Positions 16,201-24,530 are shown, counted from the first letter of the stretch. The stretch is 43,304 nt of DNA from Azoarcus sp. TTM-91 (GCF_012911025.1 NZ_WUEI01000034.1:1-43304), one strand, 5' to 3'. Made by a program: numbers and translations. The notes: generated by a model from the letters alone, not told the origin.

Positions 16201-17253
16201 ATGTTTCCCAAGAACGCCTGGTACGTCGCCTGCACGCCGGACGAGATCGCCGACAAGCCGCTGGGCCGCATGGTCTGCGGCGAGCGCATCGTGTTCTACC
16301 GCCCCCGCGCCGGGGAAGTCGCCGCGCTGGAGGATTTCTGTCCGCACCGTGGCGCGCCGCTGTCGCTGGGCTTCGTCGCCGACGGCCGCCTGGTCTGTGG
16401 CTACCACGGCCTGGAAATGGGCTGCGACGGCCGCACCGTGGCGATGCCGGCGCAGCGGGTGCGCGGCTTCCCCTGCATCCGCAGCTTTCCGGTGGTGGAG
16501 CGCTACGGCTTCGTCTGGGTATGGCCGGGCGAGGCGGACAAGGCCGATCCGGCGCTGATCCATCACCTCGAATGGGCCGACAACCCCGAATGGGCCTACG
16601 GCGGCGGGCTGTACCACATCAACTGCGACTACCGGCTGATGGTGGACAACCTGATGGACCTCACCCACGAAACCTATGTGCATTCCACCAGCATCGGCCA
16701 GAAGGAGATAGACGAAGCGCCGCCGGTGACCACGGTGGAGGGCGACACGGTGATCACCGCCCGGCACATGGAGAATGTGCAGGCGCCGCCGTTCTGGCGC
16801 GCCGCGCTGCGCGCCAACGAACTCGCCGACGACGTGCCGGTGGACCGCTGGCAGATCTGCCGCTTCACGCCGCCCAGCCATGTGCTGATCGAGGTCGGCG
16901 TCGCCCACGCCGGCCACGGCGGCTACCACGCCGACCCCAAGTACAAGGCTTCCAGCATCGTGGTGGACTTCATCACCCCGGAAACCGAAACCTCCATCTG
17001 GTACTTCTGGGGCATGGCGCGCCACTTCAAGCCGCAGGACGCGGCGCTGACCGCCACCATCCGCGAGGGCCAGGGGAAGATCTTCGCCGAGGACCTGGAG
17101 ATGCTGGAGCAGCAGCAACGCAACCTGCTGGCCTACCCGGAGCGCCGCCTGCTGAAGCTCAACATCGACGCTGGCGGCGTGCAATCGCGCCGCATCCTGG
17201 ACCGGCTGATCGCTGCCGAGCAGCAGCCCGCGGGGGAGACGGTGCCGGCATGA
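16201..17253 (+). CDS. vanA: Vanillate O-demethylase oxygenase subunit VanA
   Basis: Rieske non-haem iron oxygenase of 350 residues that demethylates vanillate to protocatechuate and formaldehyde, using electrons from VanB. The Rieske cluster ligands are C47, H49, C66 and H69 (CPHRGAPLSLGF, then CGYHGLEMGC). The mononuclear iron ligands are H156 and H161 in DNLMDLTHETYVH, with a late acidic ligand expected further on. The opening MFPKNAWYVACTPDEIADKP and the block HHLEWADNPEWAYGGGLYHI are, as I recall them, nearly identical to Pseudomonas VanA, which makes the assignment firm for this broad family. GGAGGAATAG precedes the ATG. vanB follows after an unusually long 273-base gap. Confidence 0.93.
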   Translation: MFPKNAWYVACTPDEIADKPLGRMVCGERIVFYRPRAGEVAALEDFCPHRGAPLSLGFVADGRLVCGYHGLEMGCDGRTVAMPAQRVRGFPCIRSFPVVERYGFVWVWPGEADKADPALIHHLEWADNPEWAYGGGLYHINCDYRLMVDNLMDLTHETYVHSTSIGQKEIDEAPPVTTVEGDTVITARHMENVQAPPFWRAALRANELADDVPVDRWQICRFTPPSHVLIEVGVAHAGHGGYHADPKYKASSIVVDFITPETETSIWYFWGMARHFKPQDAALTATIREGQGKIFAEDLEMLEQQQRNLLAYPERRLLKLNIDAGGVQSRRILDRLIAAEQQPAGETVPA

Positions 17254-17526
17254 GCCGCAGGCGCGGCGGCCGCGGCCTGGCGCAGGGCATGGAGGCCTGC
17301 GCGCCGGGCGGCGGCCCGGCGTAGCCGCCAGCCTGGCCGCAACGGCCCCAGCGCCGGACGAACTCCCCGCGCTCCGGCTTGTCCGCCGGACAGCGGTGGA
17401 GCGCGGCGGGACTGGCGGGGCGGAAGCCGGCCTCGCCACGAGAGAGACAGAACAAACCCTTGCGCCGACGAGTGCAAGCCTGGCGTGCCGCGGCTGCGGT
17501 CCGCCGGCGCCATAGAGGACCCCAGC
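17254..17526. other. Structured spacer between vanA and vanB
   Basis: A 273-base non-coding gap inside what should be a two-gene operon. It is rich in G+C palindromes, including the nested hairpin at 17367-17406. A 24-codon frame overlaps the vanA stop (ATGA at 17250) but is arginine/glycine-rich and looks spurious. I see no convincing sigma-70 promoter. Confidence 0.5.
17367..17406. repeat. Nested hairpin in the vanA-vanB spacer
   Basis: Outer arms CCGCGCTCC (17367-17375) and GGAGCGCGG (17398-17406) are perfect complements; inside them TGTCC and GGACA (17380-17384, 17388-17392) pair around a GCC loop. There is no T-tract. It could be an RNA-processing or stability element that sets the ratio of VanA to VanB, or a decayed repeat. 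Confidence 0.4.
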
Positions 17527-18501
17527 ATGAACATGAACACAGCAGACCTGATCAAGGTGCGCGTCGCCGCCAAGCGGCTGGAGTGTGCCGACATCGCCGT
17601 CTTCGAACTGCAGGCGGTGGATGGCGCGCCGCTGCCGGCCTTCGAGGCCGGCGCCCATGTGGATGTGCATCTGCCCGGCGGGCTGGTGCGCCAGTATTCC
17701 CTGTGCAACCCGCCGGCGGAGCGCCACCGCTACTGCCTGGGCGTGCTGCGCGAGCCCGCCTCCCGCGGCGGCTCCTGGGCGATGCACGAGGCGGTGCAAC
17801 AGGGCGACCTGCTGCACATCAGCCCGCCGCGCAACCATTTCCCGCTGGCCGCCGGCGATGCACCGGCGTTGCTGTTCGCCGGCGGCATCGGCGTCACCCC
17901 CATCCTGTGCATGGCCGAGGCGCTGGCCGCCGCCGGCCGCGACTTCCGCCTGCATTACTGCACTCGCAGCGCCGCCCGCACCGCCTTCCGCGACCGCCTG
18001 CTCGCCGCCGCCTACGCCGAGCGGGTGCGCTTCCACTTCGACGACGCGCCTGCCGCCGAACGCCTGGACATCGGCGCCGCGCTGGCCGCCGCCGCGCCGG
18101 ACAGCCATCTCTACGTCTGCGGCCCCAAGGGCTACATCGAGGCGGTGCTGGCCGCCGCCCGCGCCGCCGGCTGGGCGGAAAATCGGCTGCATTGCGAGTT
18201 CTTCGCCGCCGAGGTGACCCCGCAGGCAGGCGACACCGCCTTCGACGTGCGCCTCGCCAGCTCCGGCCGGGTGGTGCACGTCGCCGCCGCGCAGACGGTG
18301 GTGGCCGCGCTCGCCGCCGCCGGTGTCGAGGTGCCCACCTCCTGCGAACAGGGCGTTTGCGGCACTTGCCTCACCCGCGTGCTGGAAGGCACGCCGGATC
18401 ACCGGGACCTCTACCTGACCGAGGAAGAACAAGCTGCCTGCGACCAGTTCCTGCCCTGCTGTTCGCGCGCCAAGGGCGGGCTGCTGGTGCTGGATCTCTG
18501 A
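17527..18501 (+). CDS. vanB: Vanillate O-demethylase reductase subunit VanB
   Basis: A 324-residue class IA reductase passing electrons from NAD(P)H through FMN and a plant-type 2Fe-2S cluster to VanA. Order: flavin domain (HVDVHLPGGLVRQYSLCNPP), nucleotide domain (LFAGGIGVTPILCMAEAL; YVCGPKGYIEAV), then a C-terminal ferredoxin domain with cluster ligands C273, C278, C281 (CEQGVCGTC) and C311 (FLPCCSRA). The chosen ATG at 17527 begins MNMNTADLIKVRVAAKRLE, as in the family; a second ATG lies two codons later. The nearest purine-rich stretch is GAGGA about 8 bases upstream. Context with vanA makes the role secure. Confidence 0.93.
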   Translation: MNMNTADLIKVRVAAKRLECADIAVFELQAVDGAPLPAFEAGAHVDVHLPGGLVRQYSLCNPPAERHRYCLGVLREPASRGGSWAMHEAVQQGDLLHISPPRNHFPLAAGDAPALLFAGGIGVTPILCMAEALAAAGRDFRLHYCTRSAARTAFRDRLLAAAYAERVRFHFDDAPAAERLDIGAALAAAAPDSHLYVCGPKGYIEAVLAAARAAGWAENRLHCEFFAAEVTPQAGDTAFDVRLASSGRVVHVAAAQTVVAALAAAGVEVPTSCEQGVCGTCLTRVLEGTPDHRDLYLTEEEQAACDQFLPCCSRAKGGLLVLDL

Positions 18502-18515
18502 GCCGGCGCGCCTGA

Positions 18516-18548
18516 GGCGGCACGGGGCGGTTCCCGCGCCGTGCCGCC
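18516..18548 (+). terminator. Strong hairpin after vanB
   Basis: GGCGGCACGG (18516-18525) and CCGTGCCGCC (18539-18548) form a perfect 10-bp stem with a 13-base loop, 14 bases after the vanB stop. It lies between convergent genes (vanB and the LysR gene). Without a T-tract it is a probable rather than proven terminator. Confidence 0.45.
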
Positions 18549-18670
18549 GGTCAGCGCCGGCTGCCCCGCCGGCGCCATCCAGCCGGCGATTGAAAGCGCA
18601 ATGGCCGGCGCCCGGATTGTTCCCGCAAGGCCCTGGCGGCTACGTCCCGCGCCGGGCCGCCTGCGTGCTC

Positions 18671-19603
18671 TCAAGGCCCGCCCAGCTCCGCCGCCTCCAG
18701 GAAGAAGGCCGGATTGCCGGCGATGCGCGCCAGCATGAACTCGATGAAGGTGCGCACCCGCAGCGCTTGCTCGCCGCGATGGCGGTAGTAGAGGTAGATG
18801 GCGTCGCGCTCAGCCACATGTGGCAGCAGCAGCGGCACCAGCCGGCCGGCGCGGATGTGGCCCACCGCCGAAAAGCTGCCGAGCTGGCCGATGGCGAGGC
18901 CGGCGAGCACCGCATCCAGTTCGGCGTCCACATCGTTGCAGCACAGCGTGGGGGTGATGTCCCGGTACACCAGCTCGTCGCCGACGCGGAACACCCAGGG
19001 CGCCAGCTTGCCGGTGTTGGCGCGGCGATAGCCGGTGCAGCGGTGGCCGGCGAGAGCGTCGATGTGGTCTGGCCGGCCGTGGCGGGCGAGGTAGTCCGGC
19101 GCGGCGCAGACGATGAGCTGTATCGGCAGCAGCCGGCGGGCGATGGCGCCGCCGGCCGGCGGCGTGCCACCGCGGAAGCCGACGTCGGCGCGGTCGGCGA
19201 CCAGGTCGGTGAGGTGGTCGTCGAAAGTCACATCGAGCTGCACCTCCGGATGCACGGCGGCGAATTCCAGCATCGCCGGCCACAGCACCGAGCGCCCCAG
19301 CGCCGCCGGCGCGCTTACCCGCAGCGGGCCTGCCAGCGCCTCGCGGCTGCGGCGGGCGTCCTCCAGCGCGAAGGAAAGCGCCGCCAGCGCCGGGGCCACG
19401 TTCGCCAGCAGGCGCTCGCCTTCCTCGGTCAGGCTGAGCTTGCGGGTGGTGCGATGGAACAGCCGCACGCCCAGTGCCTTCTCCAGCTGCATCACCGTCT
19501 GGCTGGCCGCCTGGGGCGACACGCCCTGGTCGGCTGCCGCCTTGCGCAGGCTGCCCAGCGTGGCGGCGCGCACGAAGAGGGAAATGCCGCGGATCTCGTT
19601 CAT
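18671..19603 (-). CDS. LysR-family transcriptional regulator
   Basis: A 310-residue LysR-type regulator. The N-terminal winged helix reads GISLFVRAATLGSLRKAAAD, SQTVMQLEKALGVRLFHRTT and LSLTEEG; the C-terminal effector domain starts near residue 90 (GPLRVSAPAALGRSVLWP) and resembles the CrgA/DsdC-like group that often controls an adjacent oxidoreductase. I placed the start at 19603 (MNEIRGISLFVRAA), preceded by GGAGAACAAGACC; the longer frame upstream is low-complexity. It is divergent from the short-chain dehydrogenase gene, with a candidate operator between, so it probably regulates that gene and itself. The effector is unknown. Confidence 0.88.
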   Translation of the reverse strand: MNEIRGISLFVRAATLGSLRKAAADQGVSPQAASQTVMQLEKALGVRLFHRTTRKLSLTEEGERLLANVAPALAALSFALEDARRSREALAGPLRVSAPAALGRSVLWPAMLEFAAVHPEVQLDVTFDDHLTDLVADRADVGFRGGTPPAGGAIARRLLPIQLIVCAAPDYLARHGRPDHIDALAGHRCTGYRRANTGKLAPWVFRVGDELVYRDITPTLCCNDVDAELDAVLAGLAIGQLGSFSAVGHIRAGRLVPLLLPHVAERDAIYLYYRHRGEQALRVRTFIEFMLARIAGNPAFFLEAAELGGP

Positions 19604-19921
19604 GGTCTTGTTCTCCGTGGGCGCTCTGGCGGGGGCACGGCCGGCGCCGGCGTCGCTCGCGGTCCGGCATTCTTCACATGGCCCGGTGGCGGTGCCGGGG
19701 CGATGTCCGTCCGCCGCCTGGTCCATGCCACCTGCTCCGGTGTTGGCCGCAATAGGTCAGCGCGGGCGGGTAAAGGTTCGGTGGCTAAGGCAGGGGGATG
19801 ATGAGGACATCCGGCAGATTATCAATTTCAGATTGATTATCTATCCAGCACTGGCCGGCTATTCGGTGAAAAACGCCCGCTCTAAGCTGCGCTCACCTTC
19901 AACCGTAGCAGGAGCAGGAAC
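19604..19921. other. Divergent regulatory region between the LysR and SDR genes
   Basis: About 318 bases separate the two divergent starts. The half near the LysR gene is G+C-rich with no visible element. The half near the dehydrogenase gene turns A+T-rich (19810-19850) and carries the palindrome at 19817-19841. No small gene is evident. I could not define -35/-10 boxes with confidence. Confidence 0.5.
19817..19841. promoter_or_regulatory. Candidate LysR-type operator
   Basis: GATTATCAAT (19817-19826) and ATTGATTATC (19832-19841) are complementary at nine of ten positions across a 5-base spacer. It is the only interrupted dyad of this kind in the divergent gap, lies about 80 bases before the dehydrogenase ATG and in the most A+T-rich part, all usual for a LysR recognition site with its T-N11-A character. 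Confidence 0.5.
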
Positions 19922-20779
19922 ATGCAAAGCAACATCCAACAACAGGCTTACAAGCGCGTCTGGTTCATCACCGGCGCTTCCCGCGGGCTGGGCGCGCTGA
20001 TCGCCGAGGCGGCGCTGGCGGATGGCAACGCGGTGGTCGCCACCGGCCGCAATGCGGCAGCGGTGGCCGAACGCCTGGGCAGCTCGCCGGCGCTGCTGCC
20101 GCTGGCGCTGGACGTTACCGACGAAGCCCAGGCCCAGGCTGCGGTGGCGGCTGCGCTGGCCACCTTCGGCCGTATCGACGTGCTGGTGAACAATGCCGGC
20201 TTCGGCTTGCTGGGCGCGGTGGAAGAAGCATCCGAGGCCGAAGTGCGCAGACTGTACGAAACCAATGTGTTCGGCCTGCTCAAGGTCACCCGCGCGGTGC
20301 TGCCGGCGATGCGGGCGCGCGGGGCCGGCCATGTGATCAATTTTTCCTCCATCGGCGGCTACCGCTCCGCCGCCGGTTTCGGCGTCTATTGCTCCACCAA
20401 GTTCGCAGTGGAAGGGCTCACCGAGGCGCTGCACGCAGAGCTCGCCCCGCTGGGCATCCATGCCACCGTGGTGGAGCCGGGCTACTTCCGCACCGACTTC
20501 CTCGATGCCAACTCGCTGGCGGTGTCCGCCGAGATGCCGGATTACGCCGCCACCGCCGGTCAGGTGCGCCGCGCCGCCGCCGGCCTCAACCACCAGCAGC
20601 CCGGCGATCCGCTGAAGCTGGCCTCGGCGATGCTGGTGCTGGCAAACGCCGCCCAGCCGCCGGTGCGCCTGCCACTCGGCTCGGACACGCTGGCGGCGAT
20701 TGCAGCCAAGCATGCCGAGGTGGCGCGGGAAACGGAGGCATGGCGGGCGCTGGCGGCGTCTACGGATTTCCCCGCTTGA
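19922..20779 (+). CDS. Short-chain dehydrogenase/reductase
   Basis: A 285-residue classical SDR oxidoreductase. The cofactor site is TGASRGLG (residues 18-25), then NNAGFG, a serine pair at 142-143 (NFSSIGG) and the catalytic Y156/K160 in YCSTK. A basic residue after the glycine motif and the ATGRN turn suggest NADP(H). The PGYFRTDFLD block and length match SDRs annotated as general oxidoreductases whose substrate is unknown. GGAGCAGGAAC precedes the ATG. It is divergent from a LysR gene that probably controls it. No substrate can be assigned from the sequence. Confidence 0.87.
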   Translation: MQSNIQQQAYKRVWFITGASRGLGALIAEAALADGNAVVATGRNAAAVAERLGSSPALLPLALDVTDEAQAQAAVAAALATFGRIDVLVNNAGFGLLGAVEEASEAEVRRLYETNVFGLLKVTRAVLPAMRARGAGHVINFSSIGGYRSAAGFGVYCSTKFAVEGLTEALHAELAPLGIHATVVEPGYFRTDFLDANSLAVSAEMPDYAATAGQVRRAAAGLNHQQPGDPLKLASAMLVLANAAQPPVRLPLGSDTLAAIAAKHAEVARETEAWRALAASTDFPA

Positions 20780-20950
20780 GGGGCAGGGAGGCCGGCGGAA
20801 AAGATGAGCGGGGCGGGCTCTCTATCCCGCGAGGGGGCGCAAGCTGCTATCAAACCCCGGCCCCGATTCCGTGATCCGCCCTCGACCGGCGGCTACACTG
20901 GAAGCAACGCCTCCGCCGCCAGGCGGGATCATGACAATGGAGACGACACC

Positions 20951-21751
20951 ATGGCCGGAACCGTCCTGCTCGACGTGGATCAGCGGGTTGCCACCCTCAC
21001 CCTGAATCGGCCGGAGGCGCTTAATGCGCTGTCGGTGGAGATGATGCAGGACCTCGCCGCCGTCGCTCGCGACCTCGCTGCGCGCCGGGATATGGATGTG
21101 ATCGTCGTCACCGGCGCCGGCGACCACTTCATGGCCGGCGGCGACCTCAAGGATTTCGCCCGCCACCTGCACCTGTCACCGGAAGCGCGGCTGGCCACCT
21201 TCAAGGCCATGATCGCCCAGCACATCAACCCCACGGTGGAAATCCTGCAGGGCCTGCGCCAGCCGGTGATCGCCAAGGTGCGTGGCGCCTGTGCCGGCTT
21301 CGGCCTGTCGCTGATGCTGGGTTGCGATCTGGCGGTGTGCGCGGATAACGCCGCCTTCACCACCGCCTATGCCGGCGTCGGCCTGTCCGGCGATGGCGGC
21401 GCTTCCTACTTCCTGCCGCGGGTGGTGGGGCGGCGCAAGGCGATGGAGCTGCTGTTGCTGGCCGAGCGTTTCGACGCAGCCGAGGCGCTGCGCCTGGGGC
21501 TGGTGAACCGCAGTGTGCCGGCGGCCGAGCTGGATGCCGAAACCGGCCGCCTGGTCGCCCGCCTGTGCGCCGGGCCGCGTCAGGCGCTGTGCGAGATCAA
21601 GCATTTGCTGATGGATTCCCACGCCAACCAGCTGGAATCCCAGCTACAGAACGAAGCGGAGGCCTTCGGCCGCTGCGGCGCCACCGCCGACTTCGCCGAA
21701 GGCGTGAACGCCTTCATCGAGAAGCGCCGGCCCACCTTCCACGGCCGTTGA
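20951..21751 (+). CDS. Enoyl-CoA hydratase/isomerase (crotonase) family protein, isomerase-like active site
   Basis: A 266-residue crotonase-fold protein. The oxyanion-hole block is HFMAGGDLKDF and the second block is GACAGFGLSLMLGCD. Neither of the two hydratase glutamates is present: the first position is Ser in FGLSLML and the second is replaced in AYAGVGLSGDGG, where D148 is kept. That pattern is known from PaaG-like isomerases and related crotonases, so double-bond isomerase or another acyl-CoA reaction is more likely than hydration. ATGGAGACGACACC precedes the ATG at 20951; the longer frame begins in repeat-like sequence. It follows the SDR by 171 bases. Confidence 0.82.
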   Translation: MAGTVLLDVDQRVATLTLNRPEALNALSVEMMQDLAAVARDLAARRDMDVIVVTGAGDHFMAGGDLKDFARHLHLSPEARLATFKAMIAQHINPTVEILQGLRQPVIAKVRGACAGFGLSLMLGCDLAVCADNAAFTTAYAGVGLSGDGGASYFLPRVVGRRKAMELLLLAERFDAAEALRLGLVNRSVPAAELDAETGRLVARLCAGPRQALCEIKHLLMDSHANQLESQLQNEAEAFGRCGATADFAEGVNAFIEKRRPTFHGR

Positions 21752-21796
21752 GCCGGGCGGGGGGCGCAGCGGAAACCCGCCGCGGGTCTCCTGCCC

Positions 21797-22567
21797 TCAG
21801 CGCGACAACCGGTAGGCTAGCAACCCCAGCCACTCGTGCAGCGCGAACCAGCCAGCGTAGGCGGCGGAGGCGCTGGGCAGGTGCAGCCTGTCTTCCGCGT
21901 TCTCCACCGCCTGCCCCAGCCAGGCCGTGGGCGCCGCCACCACCTCCAGCCCGGCGGCCTCGAAGGCTTCCTGGGCGCGGCGCATGTGGGCGGCGTGAGT
22001 CACCAGCAACACCTTTTGGATGCCGGCTTTGCGCAGCAGCGCGGCGGAGAGCTCGGCATTCTGGCGGGTGTCGCGCGAGGCGTTCTCCACCCAGCGGGGC
22101 GCGAGGCCGAAATCCTGCTGCAGGCTGAGGGCCATCAGGTCCGCTTCCGCGAGGCCGCCGGTGGGCGCGCCGCCGGTCACCAGCAGCGGCAGGCCGGTAT
22201 CCCGCGCCAGCCGGGCGCCATAGCGCAGCCGTTCCAGCGACAGCCGGTTGATGGTTTCGCCGCCGTATTCCGGCGCGTTCTGGCGCTTGCCGGCGGCCAG
22301 CACCACGATGGCGCCGGCGTCGCCGATGGCGGATATCTCCAGCGGCGGCGGCTCCAGCGGCGTCAGCAGGCGATTGACCGGACCGGGCGTGACCAGCAGC
22401 AGCGCCAGCAACAGCCCGCCCCAGGCCAGGGCCAGCCCGAGGCGCCGGCGGCGGCGGAGCAGCAGCAGGCCGAGGGCGATGGGCAGCAGCGGCAGCAGCG
22501 GCGGCAGCAGCAGGACGGAAACCAGCTTCTTCAGCCAGAACAGCAGCAGGGGGAGGTCGAAATCCAT
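21797..22567 (-). CDS. DUF218 membrane protein, ElyC/SanA/YdcF type
   Basis: A 256-residue inner-membrane protein. Two hydrophobic helices (about 6-38 and 45-62) are followed by a DUF218 domain with AIVVLAAGKRQNAPEYGG, LPLLVTGGAPTGG and VLLVTHAAHMRRAQEAFEAAG. Family members (ElyC, SanA) affect cell-envelope integrity and lipid-carrier handling in E. coli; the biochemical activity is not settled. The start at 22567 (MDFDLPLLLFWLKKL) gives the family N-terminus. It is divergent from metY with only 73 bases between, and converges with the crotonase gene across a short ACCCG-CCG-CGGGT hairpin near 21775-21787. Confidence 0.85.
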   Translation of the reverse strand: MDFDLPLLLFWLKKLVSVLLLPPLLPLLPIALGLLLLRRRRRLGLALAWGGLLLALLLVTPGPVNRLLTPLEPPPLEISAIGDAGAIVVLAAGKRQNAPEYGGETINRLSLERLRYGARLARDTGLPLLVTGGAPTGGLAEADLMALSLQQDFGLAPRWVENASRDTRQNAELSAALLRKAGIQKVLLVTHAAHMRRAQEAFEAAGLEVVAAPTAWLGQAVENAEDRLHLPSASAAYAGWFALHEWLGLLAYRLSR

Positions 22568-22573
22568 CCGTAT

Positions 22574-22603
22574 TTGGCGGCAGGTAGGCGGGGCCAGTAT
22601 TAT
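22574..22603 (+). promoter_or_regulatory. Candidate sigma-70 promoter of metY
   Basis: TTGGCG at 22574-22579 and TATTAT at 22598-22603 with an 18-base spacer, in the 73-base divergent gap. Start of transcription near 22610 leaves a leader of about 30 bases before the chosen ATG. I see no SAM-riboswitch-like structure in that leader. Confidence 0.45.
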
Positions 22604-22640
22604 CAGGCGAATCTTCCTGACCGCCATGCCGGCCCCGCCC

Positions 22641-23927
22641 ATGCCTGATCACCGCTTCGGCATCGAATCGCTCTGCCTCCACGCCGGCCAGCAGCCGGAC
22701 GCCGCCACCGGCGCCCGCGCGGTGCCCATCTACCAGACCACCTCCTACGTTTTCGACTCGGCGGAGCACGCCGCCTCGCTGTTCAATCTGCAGACCTTCG
22801 GCAACGTCTATTCCCGCCTCGCCAACCCGACCGTGTCAGTGTTCGAGGAGCGCTTGGCGGCGCTGGAGGGCGGCCGCGCCGCGCTGGCGGTGTCCTCCGG
22901 CCTGGCGGCGCAGATGACCGCGCTGCTGACCCTGGCCGCTGCCGGCGACCGCATCGTCGCCGCCCGCACCTTGTACGGCGGCAGCTACTCCCAGCTGGAT
23001 GTGAGCCTGCGCCGGCTGGGCATCGAGACCGTGTTCGTCGATCCCTCCGACCCGGAGAATTTCCGCGCCGCCATCAACGACCGCACCCGCGCGGTCTATG
23101 GCGAAATCATCGGCAACCCCGGCCTCAACGTATTCGACCTGGAAGCGGTGGCCGCCATCACCCGCGAAGCCGGCGTGCCGCTGGTCATCGACAGCACCCT
23201 GGCCTCGCCCTATCTGTGCCGGCCGATGGAGCACGGTGCCGACATCGTCATCCACTCCGCCACCAAGTACATCGGCGGCCACGGCACCACGCTGGGCGGC
23301 GTGCTGGTGGAGTCCGGCCGCTTCCCCTGGGACAACGGCCGCTTCCCGCACATGGTGGAGCCCTCCGCCGGCTACCACGGCGTGCGTTTCTACGAGACCT
23401 TCGGCGACTTCGGCTTCACCATGAAGGCGCGCATGGAAACCCTGCGCACCTTCGGCCAGGCGCTGTCGCCCTTCAACGCCTTCATGCTGCTGCAAGGATT
23501 GGAAACCCTGCATGTGCGCATGGACCGCCATGTGGAGAACGCCCGCGGCGTGGCGAACTTCCTCGCCAACCATGCGGCGGTGGACTGGGTCAGCTACCCC
23601 GGCCTGGAATCCAGCCCGGACTACGCCCTGGCCAGGCGCTACCTGCCCAAGGGCGCCGGCGGCATCCTGTCCTTCGGCATCCGTGGCGGCCAGGCCGCCG
23701 GCGAGCGCTTCATCGAGGCGCTGCAGATGATCAGCCACCTGGCCAACGTCGGCGACGCCAAGACGCTGGTGATCCACCCGGCTTCCACCACCCACCGCCA
23801 ACTGTCCGAAGAAGAGCAGCGCGCGGCCGGCGTGCCGCCCGACATGGTGCGCCTGTCGGTGGGCATCGAAACCCTGGACGACATCCTGTGGGATCTCGAC
23901 CAGGCGCTGTCGAAAGCGGCAGGCTGA
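22641..23927 (+). CDS. metY: O-acetylhomoserine sulfhydrylase
   Basis: PLP enzyme of 428 residues of the Cys/Met-metabolism family. The PLP lysine is K209 in HSATKYIGGHGTT. The N-terminus FGIESLCLHAGQQPDAATGA, YQTTSYVFDSAEHAASLF and GNVYSRLANPTVSVFEERLA, plus the length near 430 residues, are typical of MetY (homocysteine from O-acetylhomoserine and sulfide) rather than the shorter O-succinylhomoserine enzyme MetZ. An in-frame ATG at 22626 is possible, but the family start favours 22641; neither has a clear Shine-Dalgarno, so the leader may be nearly leaderless in type. A DUF2802 gene follows after 15 bases. Confidence 0.9.
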   Translation: MPDHRFGIESLCLHAGQQPDAATGARAVPIYQTTSYVFDSAEHAASLFNLQTFGNVYSRLANPTVSVFEERLAALEGGRAALAVSSGLAAQMTALLTLAAAGDRIVAARTLYGGSYSQLDVSLRRLGIETVFVDPSDPENFRAAINDRTRAVYGEIIGNPGLNVFDLEAVAAITREAGVPLVIDSTLASPYLCRPMEHGADIVIHSATKYIGGHGTTLGGVLVESGRFPWDNGRFPHMVEPSAGYHGVRFYETFGDFGFTMKARMETLRTFGQALSPFNAFMLLQGLETLHVRMDRHVENARGVANFLANHAAVDWVSYPGLESSPDYALARRYLPKGAGGILSFGIRGGQAAGERFIEALQMISHLANVGDAKTLVIHPASTTHRQLSEEEQRAAGVPPDMVRLSVGIETLDDILWDLDQALSKAAG

Positions 23928-23942
23928 GGCGGGGCGGCGGGC

Positions 23943-24530
23943 ATGCGCGAACTGCTGTGGGCCGGCATCGCCATCCTGCTGTTGTACGGCGCCTGGCAGC
24001 TGCTGCGCGCCCTGGCCGCAGGCCGCCGGCGGGCGCAGGAAAGCGCCCGCCCGGCCCGCCGCGAAGCGCCCGCCGCGGAGGACGCCGGCGAGGACGATGA
24101 GGACGACGAAGAGGGCTTCGAGGGTGGCTTCGATTACGCCCCGGTCGCCCGCCCGCTGCCGCCGCCCGCCGCTACCGGCATTCCCCCCGCCGCGCCGCCG
24201 CCTGCCGCCGCGTCCGCACCCGCAGGGCCGGATGCCTTCCAGCTGGAACTCGAACTGCAGCGCATGCGCCGCGAGGTCGCCGGCCTGCGCGCCGCGCTGG
24301 AGGTGCAGCAGGGCGAGATCGGCGGCCTGCATGAAAGCGTGCGCCTGCTGCGCGAGCAGCTTGAAAGCGCTGCTGCCACGCCCGCCGGCGCTCCGCAATA
24401 CACCGAGGCGCTGGTATTCGCCCGCCGCGGGCTGCCGGCGGAACTGATCGCCGAGCGCTGCGACATCAGCGTGGCCGAGGCGGAGCTGGTGCGCTCGCTG
24501 GCAGCGCGCGGCGAAGACGCACAACGATGA
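23943..24530 (+). CDS. DUF2802 family membrane-anchored protein
   Basis: A 195-residue protein of unknown function. An N-terminal transmembrane helix (about 4-22) is followed by an acidic, Pro/Ala-rich linker (40-95), a likely coiled coil (about 98-140, ELELQRMRREVAGLRAAL) and a short C-terminal helix-turn-helix-like domain (YTEALVFARRGLPAELIAERCDISVAEAELV), which is the DUF2802 signature. Such proteins are often encoded close to flagellar genes in proteobacteria. The gene overlaps the SPOR gene by four bases (ATGA) and fliW follows, which supports a cell-surface or flagellar-control role; this is inference. Confidence 0.78.
   Translation: MRELLWAGIAILLLYGAWQLLRALAAGRRRAQESARPARREAPAAEDAGEDDEDDEEGFEGGFDYAPVARPLPPPAATGIPPAAPPPAAASAPAGPDAFQLELELQRMRREVAGLRAALEVQQGEIGGLHESVRLLREQLESAAATPAGAPQYTEALVFARRGLPAELIAERCDISVAEAELVRSLAARGEDAQR

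Noticed and set aside
17250..17324. A 24-codon frame overlapping the vanA stop
   Set aside because: Arg/Gly-rich, no ribosome site of its own beyond vanA coding sequence, no conservation evidence; probably chance.
22568..22640. SAM riboswitch or other leader RNA before metY
   Set aside because: The divergent gap is only 73 bases and the leader about 30; no pseudoknot or long stem is visible.
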